Below are positions 55,042 to 62,771 of a DNA stretch of 64,000 nt, one piece after another. Origin of the DNA: Hydrogenophaga pseudoflava (GTDB lineage Bacteria > Pseudomonadota > Gammaproteobacteria > Burkholderiales > Burkholderiaceae_C); contig NZ_JAVHJP010000001.1 in the NCBI RefSeq assembly GCF_031020795.1, positions 842,751 through 906,750 on the forward strand, given 5' to 3'. A model generated the notes under the pieces. That model was not told where the DNA came from. It made no database searches and saw nothing but the letters and a program-made list of their open reading frames with translations. Both the position numbers and the translations under genes were made by a program. Every line of letters begins with the position of its first letter. The stretch's first letter is position 1.

Positions 55042-55428
55042 TCAGAGGCCGAGTTTCTTGAAGATGTTGGCGAGCTTGTCTTCCAGCGTGGCCTTGGTGA
55101 AAGGCTTGACGATGTAGCCGGCCGCGCCGCCCTGCGCGGCCATCACGATGTCTTCCTTGCGCGCCTCGGCGGTGACCATCAGGACCGGCAGGTGCTTGAG
55201 CGCCTCGTCCTTCTTGATCTCGGCCAGCAGCTGGAAGCCGTTCATGTTGGGCATGTTGATGTCGCTGACGACAAAGTTGAAGCTGCCGTTCTTCAGCTTG
55301 TTCAGCGCGATCACCCCGTCTTCTGCCTCGTCGGCGTCGGCGTGACCGATCTCCTTGAGCAGGTTGCGCACGATGCGGCGCATGGTGGAGAAGTCGTCAA
55401 CGATCAGGAATTTCATCGGGGTGGACAT
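55042..55428 (-). CDS. cheY: CheY, chemotaxis response regulator
   Basis: The protein has 128 residues, a single receiver domain. The acidic pocket is D11-D12, the phospho-acceptor is D56 in [12 protein letters not shown], the switch Thr is in MVTAEA and the Lys is in YIVKPFT. CheY-phosphate binds FliM at the motor switch. It lies 32 bp downstream of motB and directly upstream of cheZ. Confidence 0.97.
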   Translation of the reverse strand: MSTPMKFLIVDDFSTMRRIVRNLLKEIGHADADEAEDGVIALNKLKNGSFNFVVSDINMPNMNGFQLLAEIKKDEALKHLPVLMVTAEARKEDIVMAAQGGAAGYIVKPFTKATLEDKLANIFKKLGL

Positions 55429-55460
55429 GGTGAGGTCTCCTGTCAGGAAACAGTGGCGGT

Positions 55461-56546
55461 TCAGCGGGGCTTGACGGGCCCAGCCTCTTCCCGGGGTTTC
55501 GGCACTTCGGCCAGATTCTGAAGATCGGGCAGGCCCAGCGGCATCTTGCGCACGGGTGCGACCGGAGGGTCGACCTGGGGAGCGGCCGCTTCGGTGCCGG
55601 CCGGCGGCGGGACCTGCGGCGCCGGGGCGGCGGCTTCGGCAGGTGCTTCGACAATGGGCGGGCGCAGCGCGGTGCCGTCGCCGGTGGGCGCCATGCGTTC
55701 CTCGGCCTCGCGCGTCATGACCAGGATGCTGATGCGCCGGTTCATCGGTGCTTCGGGCTGGTTCGCGTCCAGCAGCCGGCTGGAGGCCAGGCCCTCGACG
55801 CGCGCCAGCTTGTTGTCGGGCAGGCCACCGGCCACCAGTTCGCGGCGCGAGGCGTTGGCCCGGTCGGCCGACAGCTCCCAGTTGCTGTACCCACGGTCAC
55901 CGCTGCCATACGGCGTGGCGTCGGTGTGGCCGGAGAGCGCCAGCCGGTTCTCCATGTCGCCGATGGCCCCGCCGATCTCGCGCAGGATCTGGCGCATGTA
56001 GGGTTTGACCATGGCGCTGCCGACGTCGAACATGGGACGGTTCTGGTCGTCGACGATCTGGATCTGCAGCCCGTCGGCGGTCTTCTCCATGCGGATCTGC
56101 GACTTGAACTCGGAGAGCGTGGGGTTGTTCTCGACCAGCTCGTTGAGCTTGGTCTGCAGGGCGTCGATGCGCTGGGCGTCCTTGCGGGCCAGTTCGGCCC
56201 GCGCCATCTGCGCGCCCATGAGCTTGGCCGCCCGCTCGGCGTCGCCGGTGTCGACCTGGCCGGCCCGGCGCGAGAGGTCCTGGCCGCCACCGGGCAGCAC
56301 CGAGTCGCTGTTGCCGGTGCCGTTGCCCCCCATCAGCGTGACCTTGACGGGGTTGGAGAAGTAGTCGGCGATGCCCTTGAGGTCGCCGGACGAGGTGGAG
56401 CCCAGCAGCCACATGAGCAGGAAGAAGGCCATCATGGCCGTCACGAAGTCGGCGTAGGCGATCTTCCACGCCCCGCCGTGCGCCGCGTGCCCGCCCTTCT
56501 TGACGCGCTTGACGATGATGGGCTGGAGCTTCTTGCCGTCGGCCAT
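55461..56546 (-). CDS. motB: MotB, stator protein with peptidoglycan-binding domain
   Basis: The protein has 361 residues from the ATG at 56546. The single membrane helix is at about residues 31-50, with the proton-carrying D33 in [10 protein letters not shown]. The plug region and an OmpA-like domain follow (about 150-290, with [31 protein letters not shown]). The last 70 residues form a Pro/Ala-rich tail that is longer than in Escherichia coli. MotB ties the stator to the cell wall. Its ATG overlaps the motA stop. Confidence 0.97.
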   Translation of the reverse strand: MADGKKLQPIIVKRVKKGGHAAHGGAWKIAYADFVTAMMAFFLLMWLLGSTSSGDLKGIADYFSNPVKVTLMGGNGTGNSDSVLPGGGQDLSRRAGQVDTGDAERAAKLMGAQMARAELARKDAQRIDALQTKLNELVENNPTLSEFKSQIRMEKTADGLQIQIVDDQNRPMFDVGSAMVKPYMRQILREIGGAIGDMENRLALSGHTDATPYGSGDRGYSNWELSADRANASRRELVAGGLPDNKLARVEGLASSRLLDANQPEAPMNRRISILVMTREAEERMAPTGDGTALRPPIVEAPAEAAAPAPQVPPPAGTEAAAPQVDPPVAPVRKMPLGLPDLQNLAEVPKPREEAGPVKPR

Positions 56547-57406
56547 CACTTCTTCCCTTTGACGTGGCCTTCGAGCTCGGAGAAGCTGGGCCGCACGTCG
56601 GAGAACAGCACCTTGCGGCCGAACTCGATGGCGGTCGACGGCGCGTAGCCCTGCATCGAGGCCAGCAGCGTGGTCTTGATGCAGGCGAATTCCTTGGAGG
56701 CTTCTTCGGTCTTCTGTTCCAGCAGACCGCCCAGCGGTTCGAACACGCCGTAGGCCAGCAGGATGCCCAGGAAGGTGCCGACCAGGGCCGATCCGATCAT
56801 GCCGCCCAGCACCGCCGGCGGCTGGCCCACCGAGCCCATGGTGTTCACCACACCCAGCACGGCGGCCACGATGCCGAAGGCGGGCAGCGCGCCGGCCAGC
56901 CGGGCAATGGCCGCCACGGGGGCATGGGCCTCCTGGTGGTGGGTCTCGATCTCGGCGTCCATCAGCGACTCGATCTCGTGGGCGTTGAGGTTGCCCGAGA
57001 CCATCATGCGCAGGTAGTCGGTGATGAACTCCACCACGTGGTGGTCGGACGAGATCACCGGGTACTTCTTGAACAGCGGCGACTGCTCGGGGCTTTCCAC
57101 GTCCTGTTCGATCGCCATCAGGCCTTCCTTGCGCGCCTTCTGCAGGATGTCGAACTGCAACGCCAGCAGCTCCATGTAGCGCGCCTTGGTGAAGCGGCTG
57201 CCCTTGAAGCACTGGCCGAAGCCCTTCATGGTCGCCTTGACCACCTTCATCTGGTTGTTGATGAGGAAGGAACCGAAGGCGGCGCCGAAGATGGTGATCA
57301 TCTCGAACGGCAGCGCCGTGAGCACGACACCGATGTTGCCCCCGTGCATGATGAACACGCCGAAGATGCAGACCATCGAGATCACGAAGCCGATGACGAC
57401 GAACAT
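56546..57406 (-). CDS. motA: MotA, stator proton-channel protein
   Basis: The protein has 286 residues with four membrane helices (about 2-22, 32-52, 168-190, 200-222). The conserved FGIVAAVLGVVNTMGSVGQPPAVLGGMIGSALVGTF covers helices 3 and 4. The charged cytoplasmic loop between helices 2 and 3 contacts FliG. It heads the motA-motB-cheY-cheZ transcript behind a sigma-28 promoter (57470-57497). Confidence 0.97.
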   Translation of the reverse strand: MFVVIGFVISMVCIFGVFIMHGGNIGVVLTALPFEMITIFGAAFGSFLINNQMKVVKATMKGFGQCFKGSRFTKARYMELLALQFDILQKARKEGLMAIEQDVESPEQSPLFKKYPVISSDHHVVEFITDYLRMMVSGNLNAHEIESLMDAEIETHHQEAHAPVAAIARLAGALPAFGIVAAVLGVVNTMGSVGQPPAVLGGMIGSALVGTFLGILLAYGVFEPLGGLLEQKTEEASKEFACIKTTLLASMQGYAPSTAIEFGRKVLFSDVRPSFSELEGHVKGKK

Positions 57407-57469
57407 GGACGGAACCCTGAATGGAAGCTGGAGGAAGCCGAAGCGGAAGGCTCGCGACGCTTGACCTTC

Positions 57470-57497
57470 CTATCGGTCCAACTCTAGGGGGGATTGA
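57470..57497 (-). promoter_or_regulatory. Sigma-28 (FliA) promoter for motA-motB-cheY-cheZ
   Basis: On the - strand TCAATCCC (57497-57490) and, after 12 bp, ACCGATAG (57477-57470) match the layout of the flgM promoter. The -10 element agrees with GCCGATAA at six of eight bases. It lies 64 bp upstream of the motA ATG and just after the flhC terminator. Confidence 0.72.
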
Positions 57498-57513
57498 GGG
57501 CCGCCAGAAACGC

Positions 57514-57540
57514 AAAAAGGACCCTCGCAAGGGTCCTTTT
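57514..57540 (-). terminator. Rho-independent terminator after flhC
   Basis: AAAAGGACCCT (57515-57525), loop CGCA and AGGGTCCTTTT (57530-57540) form a perfect 11-bp stem. On the - strand it is followed by a run of Ts, 24 bp after the flhC stop. It separates flhDC from the motA transcript. Confidence 0.9.
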
Positions 57541-57563
57541 CAGGGTTTGAACGGAGCGCGCGT

Positions 57564-58103
57564 TCAGTGCAGGCGCAGGCCGCCGCTGGCGCTGCCCTTG
57601 CCGGCGCGGGCCGGCGGCTCGCACAGGCCGCAGACGAAGCTCTTGGCGTTCTCGTAGGGCTCGGTCACGAAGTGGCCACCGCAGCAGGAGCACTTGGTCA
57701 GGGTCAGCATGCCGCTGTCCACGAACTTCACCAGGCGCCAGGCGCGGGTGACGGACAGCAGGGGCTCGATGGCGCTGGCCTGCATCTGCTCGCTGTAGAG
57801 GCGGAAGGCCTTGATCACCGTGTCGATCTCTTCCAGGTCGCTGGTCTTGGAGAGGTACTCGTGGATGTTCAGGAACAGCGAGGCGTGGATGTTGGGCTGC
57901 CAGGTCAGGAACCAGTCGGTGGAGAACGGCAGCTGGCCCTTGGAGGGGCTCTTGCCGGCCACTTCCTTGTAGAGGCGCAGCAGACGCTCGTACGACAGGC
58001 TGGTCTCGTACTCCAGCACCTGCAGGCGGGCACCGAGCTGGATCAGGGCCACGGCGCGGGCGATGTCGCGCGACTCGTTGAGGATGCTTTTTGCGGTGGC
58101 CAT
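57564..58103 (-). CDS. flhC: FlhC, flagellar master regulator subunit
   Basis: The protein has 179 residues. The four zinc cysteines are in KCSCCGGHF (about 137) and FVCGLCEPP (about 157). Conserved DNA-binding parts include GARLQVLEYETSLSYERLLRLYKEVAG. FlhC with FlhD forms the activator of class II flagellar operons. It follows flhD by 25 bp and is closed by a strong terminator. Confidence 0.97.
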   Translation of the reverse strand: MATAKSILNESRDIARAVALIQLGARLQVLEYETSLSYERLLRLYKEVAGKSPSKGQLPFSTDWFLTWQPNIHASLFLNIHEYLSKTSDLEEIDTVIKAFRLYSEQMQASAIEPLLSVTRAWRLVKFVDSGMLTLTKCSCCGGHFVTEPYENAKSFVCGLCEPPARAGKGSASGGLRLH

Positions 58104-58128
58104 GGCGTGCTCCGTGCAGGGGTGGGGG

Positions 58129-58464
58129 TCAGTGTGCCGTCATCGACTCGGCGAACTTGCCGGCCATCAGGATGCTGGCGTGCAGCTGGGTCGTGGTGGC
58201 GTTGTCGACCTTCTTCACGTTGTGGCTGGTCAGCAGGTTCCACACCAGGTCATCGTCCACACGGAAGCGGCACAGCAGCATGTTGGTCGACGCGATCTTG
58301 AGCAGCTGGGCGGTGGAGAGCATGCCCAGCAGGTCGGCGGCCTCTTCGGTCAGACCCAGGCGGTACAGCGCTTCGGCGCGGTCCTTGCGGATCAGGTTCT
58401 GGGCCAGCATCAGGTAGGTCAGGTTGGCTTCGCGGATTTCGGCCAAGAGTTGTTCGCTGTCCAT
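58129..58464 (-). CDS. flhD: FlhD, flagellar master regulator subunit
   Basis: The protein has 111 residues, all helical (LLAEIREANLTYLMLAQNLIRKDRAEALYRLGLTEEAADLL), as in FlhD. It partners FlhC in the FlhD4C2 activator. The gene heads the flhDC operon. The divergent 496-bp region upstream must hold the class I promoter and its control sites. Confidence 0.96.
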   Translation of the reverse strand: MDSEQLLAEIREANLTYLMLAQNLIRKDRAEALYRLGLTEEAADLLGMLSTAQLLKIASTNMLLCRFRVDDDLVWNLLTSHNVKKVDNATTTQLHASILMAGKFAESMTAH

Positions 58465-58960
58465 GGTGTTACTCCTTCAGGTCGGGTCGGCGGTGCTGGC
58501 GGGTTGCTTACATCTGCTGACTTGATGTTTGTAATTGTGTCGACCGGTAAAAAAACTTGAATCGGTAAACGGCTGTTCGCACTGTCAGCGCCCACCCGAC
58601 GCCGTGTCGGATTTCTTCCTACAACCTAGGTACTCATTCCGAGATTCACTGTGCACCCGCTGCCGGCCCACTCTGCCGCAGGGCTGCCGGTCACTAAGGC
58701 CGGAACAGGGCGGTGCATGCCTTGCTTATTTCTGTAATCCGGTGTAAGCGCGGGCTAAAGAATATGTCAGGGCCACCGAAAAGCATCTCAACGAACTTCT
58801 AAAAGGTTCGTCGTCCGGCAAGCAACGCGGCGAGACGGTCAGCGGCCCGAGGGCCAACCGGCTTGCGGCAACGAGCACCGGTCATGGCGGTCCGTCGAAA
58901 GACGGGCGTTGAGATCGGCAGCGATGCCGGATTACCTTAGTCCAACTTTAGGAGTTAACG
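58465..58960. promoter_or_regulatory. flhD-fliC divergent intergenic region
   Basis: This 496-bp gap holds no convincing gene. The half next to flhD is AT-richer than its flanks (a run of A at about 58549-58555, with two CGGTAAA copies near 58541-58568) and is the likely class I promoter and regulator-binding zone. The half next to fliC holds the sigma-28 promoter (58756-58782), a leader of about 170 nt with a possible small hairpin at about 58792-58813, and the fliC ribosome site TAGGAG about 10 bases before its ATG. Confidence 0.65.
58756..58782 (+). promoter_or_regulatory. Sigma-28 (FliA) promoter for fliC
   Basis: TAAAGAAT (58756-58763) and ACCGAAAA (58775-58782) with 11 bp between them match the enteric FliA consensus TAAAGTTT-N11-GCCGATAA at six of eight bases in each half. 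The predicted start of transcription is about 170 bp before the fliC ATG, giving a long leader. Confidence 0.8.
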
Positions 58961-59785
58961 ATGAGCACCATCAACACCAACGTGCAGTCCCTGAATGCAC
59001 AGCGCAACCTGGCCCAGTCCACCGGCTCGCTGTCCACCTCGATGCAGCGCCTGTCTTCGGGCCTGCGCGTGAACACTGCCAAGGACGACGCCGCTGGTCT
59101 GGCCATTGCCGAGCGCATGAACGCGCAGGTCAAGGGCATGAACGTGGCGATCCGCAACGCCAACGACGGCATCTCCCTGGCGCAGACCGCTGAAGGCGCG
59201 CTGGGCAAGGTGGGCGACGCGCTGCAGCGCATGCGCGAACTGGCCGTGCAGTCGGCCAACGGTTCGAACTCCGACGAAGACCGCGCCAACCTGGACGAGG
59301 AATACCAGGAACTGGCGGCCGAAGTCACCCGCGTGCTCACCGGCACCAAGTTCAACGGCACCAACCTGCTGAGCACGTCGGCCGGCCTGACCTTCCAGGT
59401 GGGCGCCGACAACGTGGGCACCGACCAGATCACCATCAACACGACCAACCTGACCGCCGGTTCGGGCATCACGGCCGTCGTGGCCGGCGGTGTGGGCACC
59501 CGTGCCAACGCGCTGACCGCCATGGACAACCTGGACACGGCCATCGACGAGATCACCACCGCCCGCGCCACCTTCGGCGCCAAGCAGAACCGCTTCGACT
59601 CGGTGATCGCCAACCTGCAGGTCTCGTCCGAGAACCTGGCCGCCTCCCGCGGCCGGATCATGGACGCGAACTTCGCGGTGGAAACCGCGAACCTCTCGCG
59701 CGCCCAGATCCTGCAACAGGCCGGCACCGCCATGGTCGCCCAGGCCAACCAGCTGCCCCAGGGCGTGCTGTCCCTGCTGCGCTGA
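58961..59785 (+). CDS. fliC: FliC, flagellin
   Basis: The protein has 274 residues with the conserved D0-D1 ends: STINTNVQSLNAQRNLAQSTGSL at the start, QRLSSGLRVNTAKDDAAGLAIAERM near 28-52, and ANLSRAQILQQAGTAMVAQANQLPQGVLSLLR at the end. The middle (about 150-190) is very short, so the exposed D2/D3 domains are almost absent. It is exported through the hook and builds the filament. Ser/Thr residues in the short central loop (NTTNLTAGSGIT) are possible modification sites. Confidence 0.97.
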   Translation: MSTINTNVQSLNAQRNLAQSTGSLSTSMQRLSSGLRVNTAKDDAAGLAIAERMNAQVKGMNVAIRNANDGISLAQTAEGALGKVGDALQRMRELAVQSANGSNSDEDRANLDEEYQELAAEVTRVLTGTKFNGTNLLSTSAGLTFQVGADNVGTDQITINTTNLTAGSGITAVVAGGVGTRANALTAMDNLDTAIDEITTARATFGAKQNRFDSVIANLQVSSENLAASRGRIMDANFAVETANLSRAQILQQAGTAMVAQANQLPQGVLSLLR

Positions 59786-59799
59786 TCCACGGCACGTTT

Positions 59800-59857
59800 C
59801 GCCACACCCGCCCGGGTGTGGCGGGCGGCGACGGCGGCACCCCGGTGCCCCGTCGCC
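59800..59857 (+). terminator. Two GC-rich hairpins after fliC
   Basis: The first hairpin has a perfect 10-bp stem (59800-59809 with 59814-59823). The second, at 59827-59857, has a stem of about 14 bp with one bulge. A TCTTT follows a few bases after the second. They begin 15 bp after the fliC stop and probably end or stabilise its mRNA. Confidence 0.65.
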
Positions 59858-59871
59858 TCGTCTTTGGAGGC

Positions 59872-59910
59872 ATGTACCGATCGCATGCGGACCGCGTGCG
59901 ATGGGTACAT
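59872..59910 (+). repeat. Long hairpin upstream of fliD
   Basis: A stem of about 18 bp with one G-G mismatch and one G-T pair folds 59872-59889 against 59893-59910 around a three-base loop. It ends 15 bases before the fliD ribosome site (AAGGAG) and 26 bases before the ATG. It is less GC-only than the two hairpins before it and may be a regulatory or processing site rather than a terminator. Confidence 0.6.
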
Positions 59911-59936
59911 CCCGTCGCGGATGACAAGGAGCGTCC

Positions 59937-61352
59937 ATGGCCACCATCTCGTCACCAGGCATCGCCAGCGGCCTGGACATCCAGAGCATCGTCTCGCAGC
60001 TCGTCGCCCTGGAAAAGGCGCCGCTGACCCAGCTCAAGACGCAGGCCACCTCGCTGCAGACCAAGCTCTCGACCATGGGCACCATCAAGTCCCAGGTGTC
60101 GGCGCTGGGCGATGCGGCGGCCAAGCTGTCCAAGGACTCGGGCTGGAACCCTGTCAAGGCCACCTCCTCCAACCCGTCGGCCATCGGGGTCACGGTCAAG
60201 GCGGGTGCACCCGCCACCTCGATCACCATGGAGGTGCAGAACCTGGCCAAGGCCCAGTCCACCGCATCCGCCGCGGTGACCGCGGGCACCGCCATGGGCA
60301 CCGGCAGCATGACCATCCAACTGGGCCAGTGGAGCGGCAGCAGCTTCACCGCCGGCAGCGGCACGCCGGTCACCATCGACATCGACGCAGGCCAGGACAC
60401 GCTCTCCAGCATCGCGGCCAAGATCAACGAATCCGACGCGGGCGTGAGCGCCACCGTGCTGCGGGACGCCTCGGGCGAACGTCTGCTGGTGCGCTCCAAG
60501 GCCACCGGCGAGGAGAACGCCTTCCGCATCACGGTCGCCGACGACGACGGCGACGACACGGACGCCGCCGGCCTCTCGCGCCTGGCCTTCAGCGTGGGCA
60601 ATGCCAACGGCATGTCGCGATCGCAGAGCGCGGAGAACGCACAGGCCACTATCAACAACGTGCCCATCGTCTCGGCCAGCAACACGCTCAGCGGCACCCT
60701 CACGGGGATGACGATCCAGCTCAGCCAGGAGACCACGGCACCGGTGACCATCGACGTCAGCAACGACACCGAGGCCATCCGCAGCAACATCAAGACCTTC
60801 GTCGACGCCTACAACACGCTCAACAGCACGCTGGCCAGTGCCCTGCGCTACGACGAGGCCACCAAGACCGCCGGCCCGCTGCAGGGCGACGCCACCACGG
60901 TGGGCTTGCAGAACGCCCTGCGCGGAATGATGCGATCGGTGTCCGCCAGCACGCCCTACAGCCGCCTCTCCGACGTCGGCATCGAAATCAAATCCGGCGG
61001 CAAGCTGGAGATCAACGCGACCAAGATGGACGCCGCGCTGGACAACCTGGACGACCTCAAGGCCCTGTTCACCTCCACCAGCAACGACGCCACGGCGACC
61101 GGCTTCGGCTGGAAGATCAAGACCTTCGCAGAAGGCCTGATCGACGCCGACGGCACGGTGACCAACAAGACCGACGCCCTGCAGGCCTCGATCAAGCGCA
61201 ACACCCTCGACCAGGAGCGCGTCAACGACAAGGCCGCGCGCGCCGAGAAGCGCTTTCTGGCCCAGTACAACGCCATGGACGCGGCCGTCGGTTCGCTCAA
61301 CGGCCTGAGTGCCTTTGTCAGCCAGCAGATCACCTTGTGGAACAAGGGTTGA
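59937..61352 (+). CDS. fliD: FliD, filament cap protein
   Basis: The protein has 471 residues. The N-terminus has the FliD signature ISSPGIASGLDIQSIVSQLVALEKAPLTQLKTQ. The C-terminal coiled coil is at about 420-465 (RVNDKAARAEKRFLAQYNAMDAAVGSLNGLSAFVSQQITLWNKG). FliD forms the pentameric or hexameric cap under which flagellin folds. AAGGAG lies 6 bases before the ATG. Confidence 0.96.
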   Translation: MATISSPGIASGLDIQSIVSQLVALEKAPLTQLKTQATSLQTKLSTMGTIKSQVSALGDAAAKLSKDSGWNPVKATSSNPSAIGVTVKAGAPATSITMEVQNLAKAQSTASAAVTAGTAMGTGSMTIQLGQWSGSSFTAGSGTPVTIDIDAGQDTLSSIAAKINESDAGVSATVLRDASGERLLVRSKATGEENAFRITVADDDGDDTDAAGLSRLAFSVGNANGMSRSQSAENAQATINNVPIVSASNTLSGTLTGMTIQLSQETTAPVTIDVSNDTEAIRSNIKTFVDAYNTLNSTLASALRYDEATKTAGPLQGDATTVGLQNALRGMMRSVSASTPYSRLSDVGIEIKSGGKLEINATKMDAALDNLDDLKALFTSTSNDATATGFGWKIKTFAEGLIDADGTVTNKTDALQASIKRNTLDQERVNDKAARAEKRFLAQYNAMDAAVGSLNGLSAFVSQQITLWNKG

Positions 61353-61374
61353 CAAAAATGAACACGTTAGTGAC

Positions 61375-61401
61375 TACAGTCCCGGTCGCCGATGCCGATA
61401 A
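61375..61401 (+). promoter_or_regulatory. Sigma-28 (FliA) promoter for fliS-fliT
   Basis: TACAGTCC (61375-61382) lies 11 bp before GCCGATAA (61394-61401). The second element is an exact match to the FliA -10 consensus. The predicted RNA start is about 25 bp before the fliS ATG at 61433. A small hairpin with arms GATGCC and GGCATC overlaps the -10 region. Confidence 0.82.
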
Positions 61402-61432
61402 AAAAAGGCATCAGCAACAAGGAACCGACACC

Positions 61433-61867
61433 ATGTTCACCTCTGCCAGCCACCGCGCCGCCTCTGCCTACAAACGCGTTGCCGTCGAGACCAGCGTGCA
61501 GGGCGCCGACCCCCACACCCTGGTGGGCCTGCTGTTCGACGCGCTGCTGCAGTCGATCGCCGAGGCCCGCGGTGCCATGGTCCGCGGCGACACCGTCACC
61601 AAAGGCGCCGCGCTCGGCAAGGCCGTGCGCATCCTGGAAGAAGGGCTCAAGGCCGGCCTGAACCTGCGCGAGGGCGGCGAGGTTGCCGCCAACCTGCGCG
61701 ATCTCTACAACTACAGCACGCTGCGGCTGACGCAGGCCAACCTGCGCAACGACCCCAAGGCGCTCGAGGAAGTGAGCAAGCTCATCGAGCCCGTGGCCCA
61801 GTCGTGGAAACTCATCGGAGGCCCCGGCCCCGCCTACCTGCAGCCCATCGCGGGCCGGGGAGCCTGA
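61433..61867 (+). CDS. fliS: FliS, flagellin export chaperone
   Basis: The protein has 144 residues, starting at the ATG at 61433 (MFTSASHRAASAYKRVAVETSVQGADPHTLVGLLFDALLQSI). The remaining helices (GAALGKAVRILEEGLKAGLNLREGGEVAANLRDLYNYSTLRL) are typical of FliS, which binds the flagellin C-terminus to prevent early polymerisation. It precedes fliT by 2 bp and has its own sigma-28 promoter. Confidence 0.95.
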   Translation: MFTSASHRAASAYKRVAVETSVQGADPHTLVGLLFDALLQSIAEARGAMVRGDTVTKGAALGKAVRILEEGLKAGLNLREGGEVAANLRDLYNYSTLRLTQANLRNDPKALEEVSKLIEPVAQSWKLIGGPGPAYLQPIAGRGA

Positions 61868-61869
61868 TC

Positions 61870-62163
61870 ATGGAGCACAGCTTGCTGGACTACTACAAAG
61901 CCATCGAATCCGCGAGCCAGCGCATGCTGGAGGCCGCCCGTGTGGAAGACTGGGACCAGATCGTTCACCTGGAAGGCACCTGCGCGGTGCTGATCGCCCA
62001 GCTGCGCCACAAGTCTCGCAACCTGCAGCTGGCGCCCGACGAGCGCAGGGAAAAGGCCCGGATCATGCAGCGCATCCTGCGCGCCGACGCCGAGATCCGC
62101 TGCCTGGCCGAACCCTGGCTCGGAGACCTCGAACAGCTCATGGACGCAAAACAAGTCCATTGA
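61870..62163 (+). CDS. fliT: FliT-like flagellar chaperone
   Basis: The protein has 97 residues from the ATG at 61870 (MEHSLLDYYKAIESASQRMLEAARVEDWDQIVHLEGTCAVLI), nearly all helical. Size, helix pattern and place right after fliS fit FliT, which binds FliD and in enteric bacteria also restrains FlhDC. The family is weakly conserved, so this rests partly on position. Confidence 0.83.
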   Translation: MEHSLLDYYKAIESASQRMLEAARVEDWDQIVHLEGTCAVLIAQLRHKSRNLQLAPDERREKARIMQRILRADAEIRCLAEPWLGDLEQLMDAKQVH

Positions 62164-62194
62164 TCAACGAAGGGAAGTTCGTCGAGGATGCTGC

Positions 62195-62260
62195 GGAACC
62201 GGCTTCGCCGGGCCGCTCGCATCGCCCCCTGGGGGGTGACGCCGCAGGCGGCGCGGGGGG
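62195..62260. repeat. Hairpin-rich intergenic repeat between convergent fliT and fliE
   Basis: Three short dyads are packed here: CCGGC-TTC-GCCGG (62199-62211), CCCCC-T-GGGGG (near 62225-62235) and GCCGC-AG-GCGGC (62241-62252). From memory, very similar strings occur between genes in many Comamonadaceae genomes. It probably ends transcripts from both sides. Confidence 0.65.
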
Positions 62261-62587
62261 TCAAACGCTCATATTCATGATGTCTGTATAGGCTTGCACC
62301 ATGCGATTTCTGACATGCATGGTGGCCTGAAAGCCGATCTGGGCCTTCTGCATCGCGAGCATGGTCTCTTCCAGGCTCACGTTGGGGTTGCCCTTCTGCA
62401 CTTCGTTCTGCAGCTGGGTGGCCTCGTTCTGCGCCTTGCTCACCGACTGCAGGGCGGTCTTGAAGTTGTCGGCGAAGCCGCTGCCGACGCCGCCCACGCC
62501 ACCGGCCGAAGCGCCGCCGCGCGCAGCCGCAGGGCGGCCGATGCCGGTGACGGCCTGGCTGTTCAGGGCATTGATTCGCAGGTCCAT
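62261..62587 (-). CDS. fliE: FliE, MS ring-rod junction protein
   Basis: The protein has 108 residues. The C-terminal half carries the FliE signature: VQKGNPNVSLEETMLAMQKAQIGFQATMHVRNRMVQAYTDIMNM. The N-terminal half is Gly/Ala-rich and flexible. FliE joins the FliF ring to the first rod protein FlgB. It is divergent from fliF with 184 bp between them. Confidence 0.96.
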   Translation of the reverse strand: MDLRINALNSQAVTGIGRPAAARGGASAGGVGGVGSGFADNFKTALQSVSKAQNEATQLQNEVQKGNPNVSLEETMLAMQKAQIGFQATMHVRNRMVQAYTDIMNMSV

Positions 62588-62771
62588 GGCGGTGTCCTTT
62601 CACTCTGACGGGTGCAGGACTGGATGCTAGTGATCGGCCCCCTTCCGCGCGCCGGGAATAGGGGGTCAAAGGCGGCCTTTTTCATGGCTATGCCGGGGTG
62701 ATCGGAACCGGATACTCGGTCGCAACAGGGGAGATTCCCCCACTTGCCGACCCACTTCGAAGCCCCCCGCC
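62588..62771. promoter_or_regulatory. fliE-fliF divergent control region
   Basis: This 184-bp gap must carry promoters for fliE (-) and the fliF operon (+), both expected class II. I see no sigma-28 or sigma-54 element. FlhDC boxes cannot be placed by eye. Confidence 0.5.

Noticed and set aside
58535..58747. Small frame of 70 codons between flhD and fliC
   Set aside because: No ribosome site, Cys/Arg-rich composition and no family resemblance. It lies in the promoter region.
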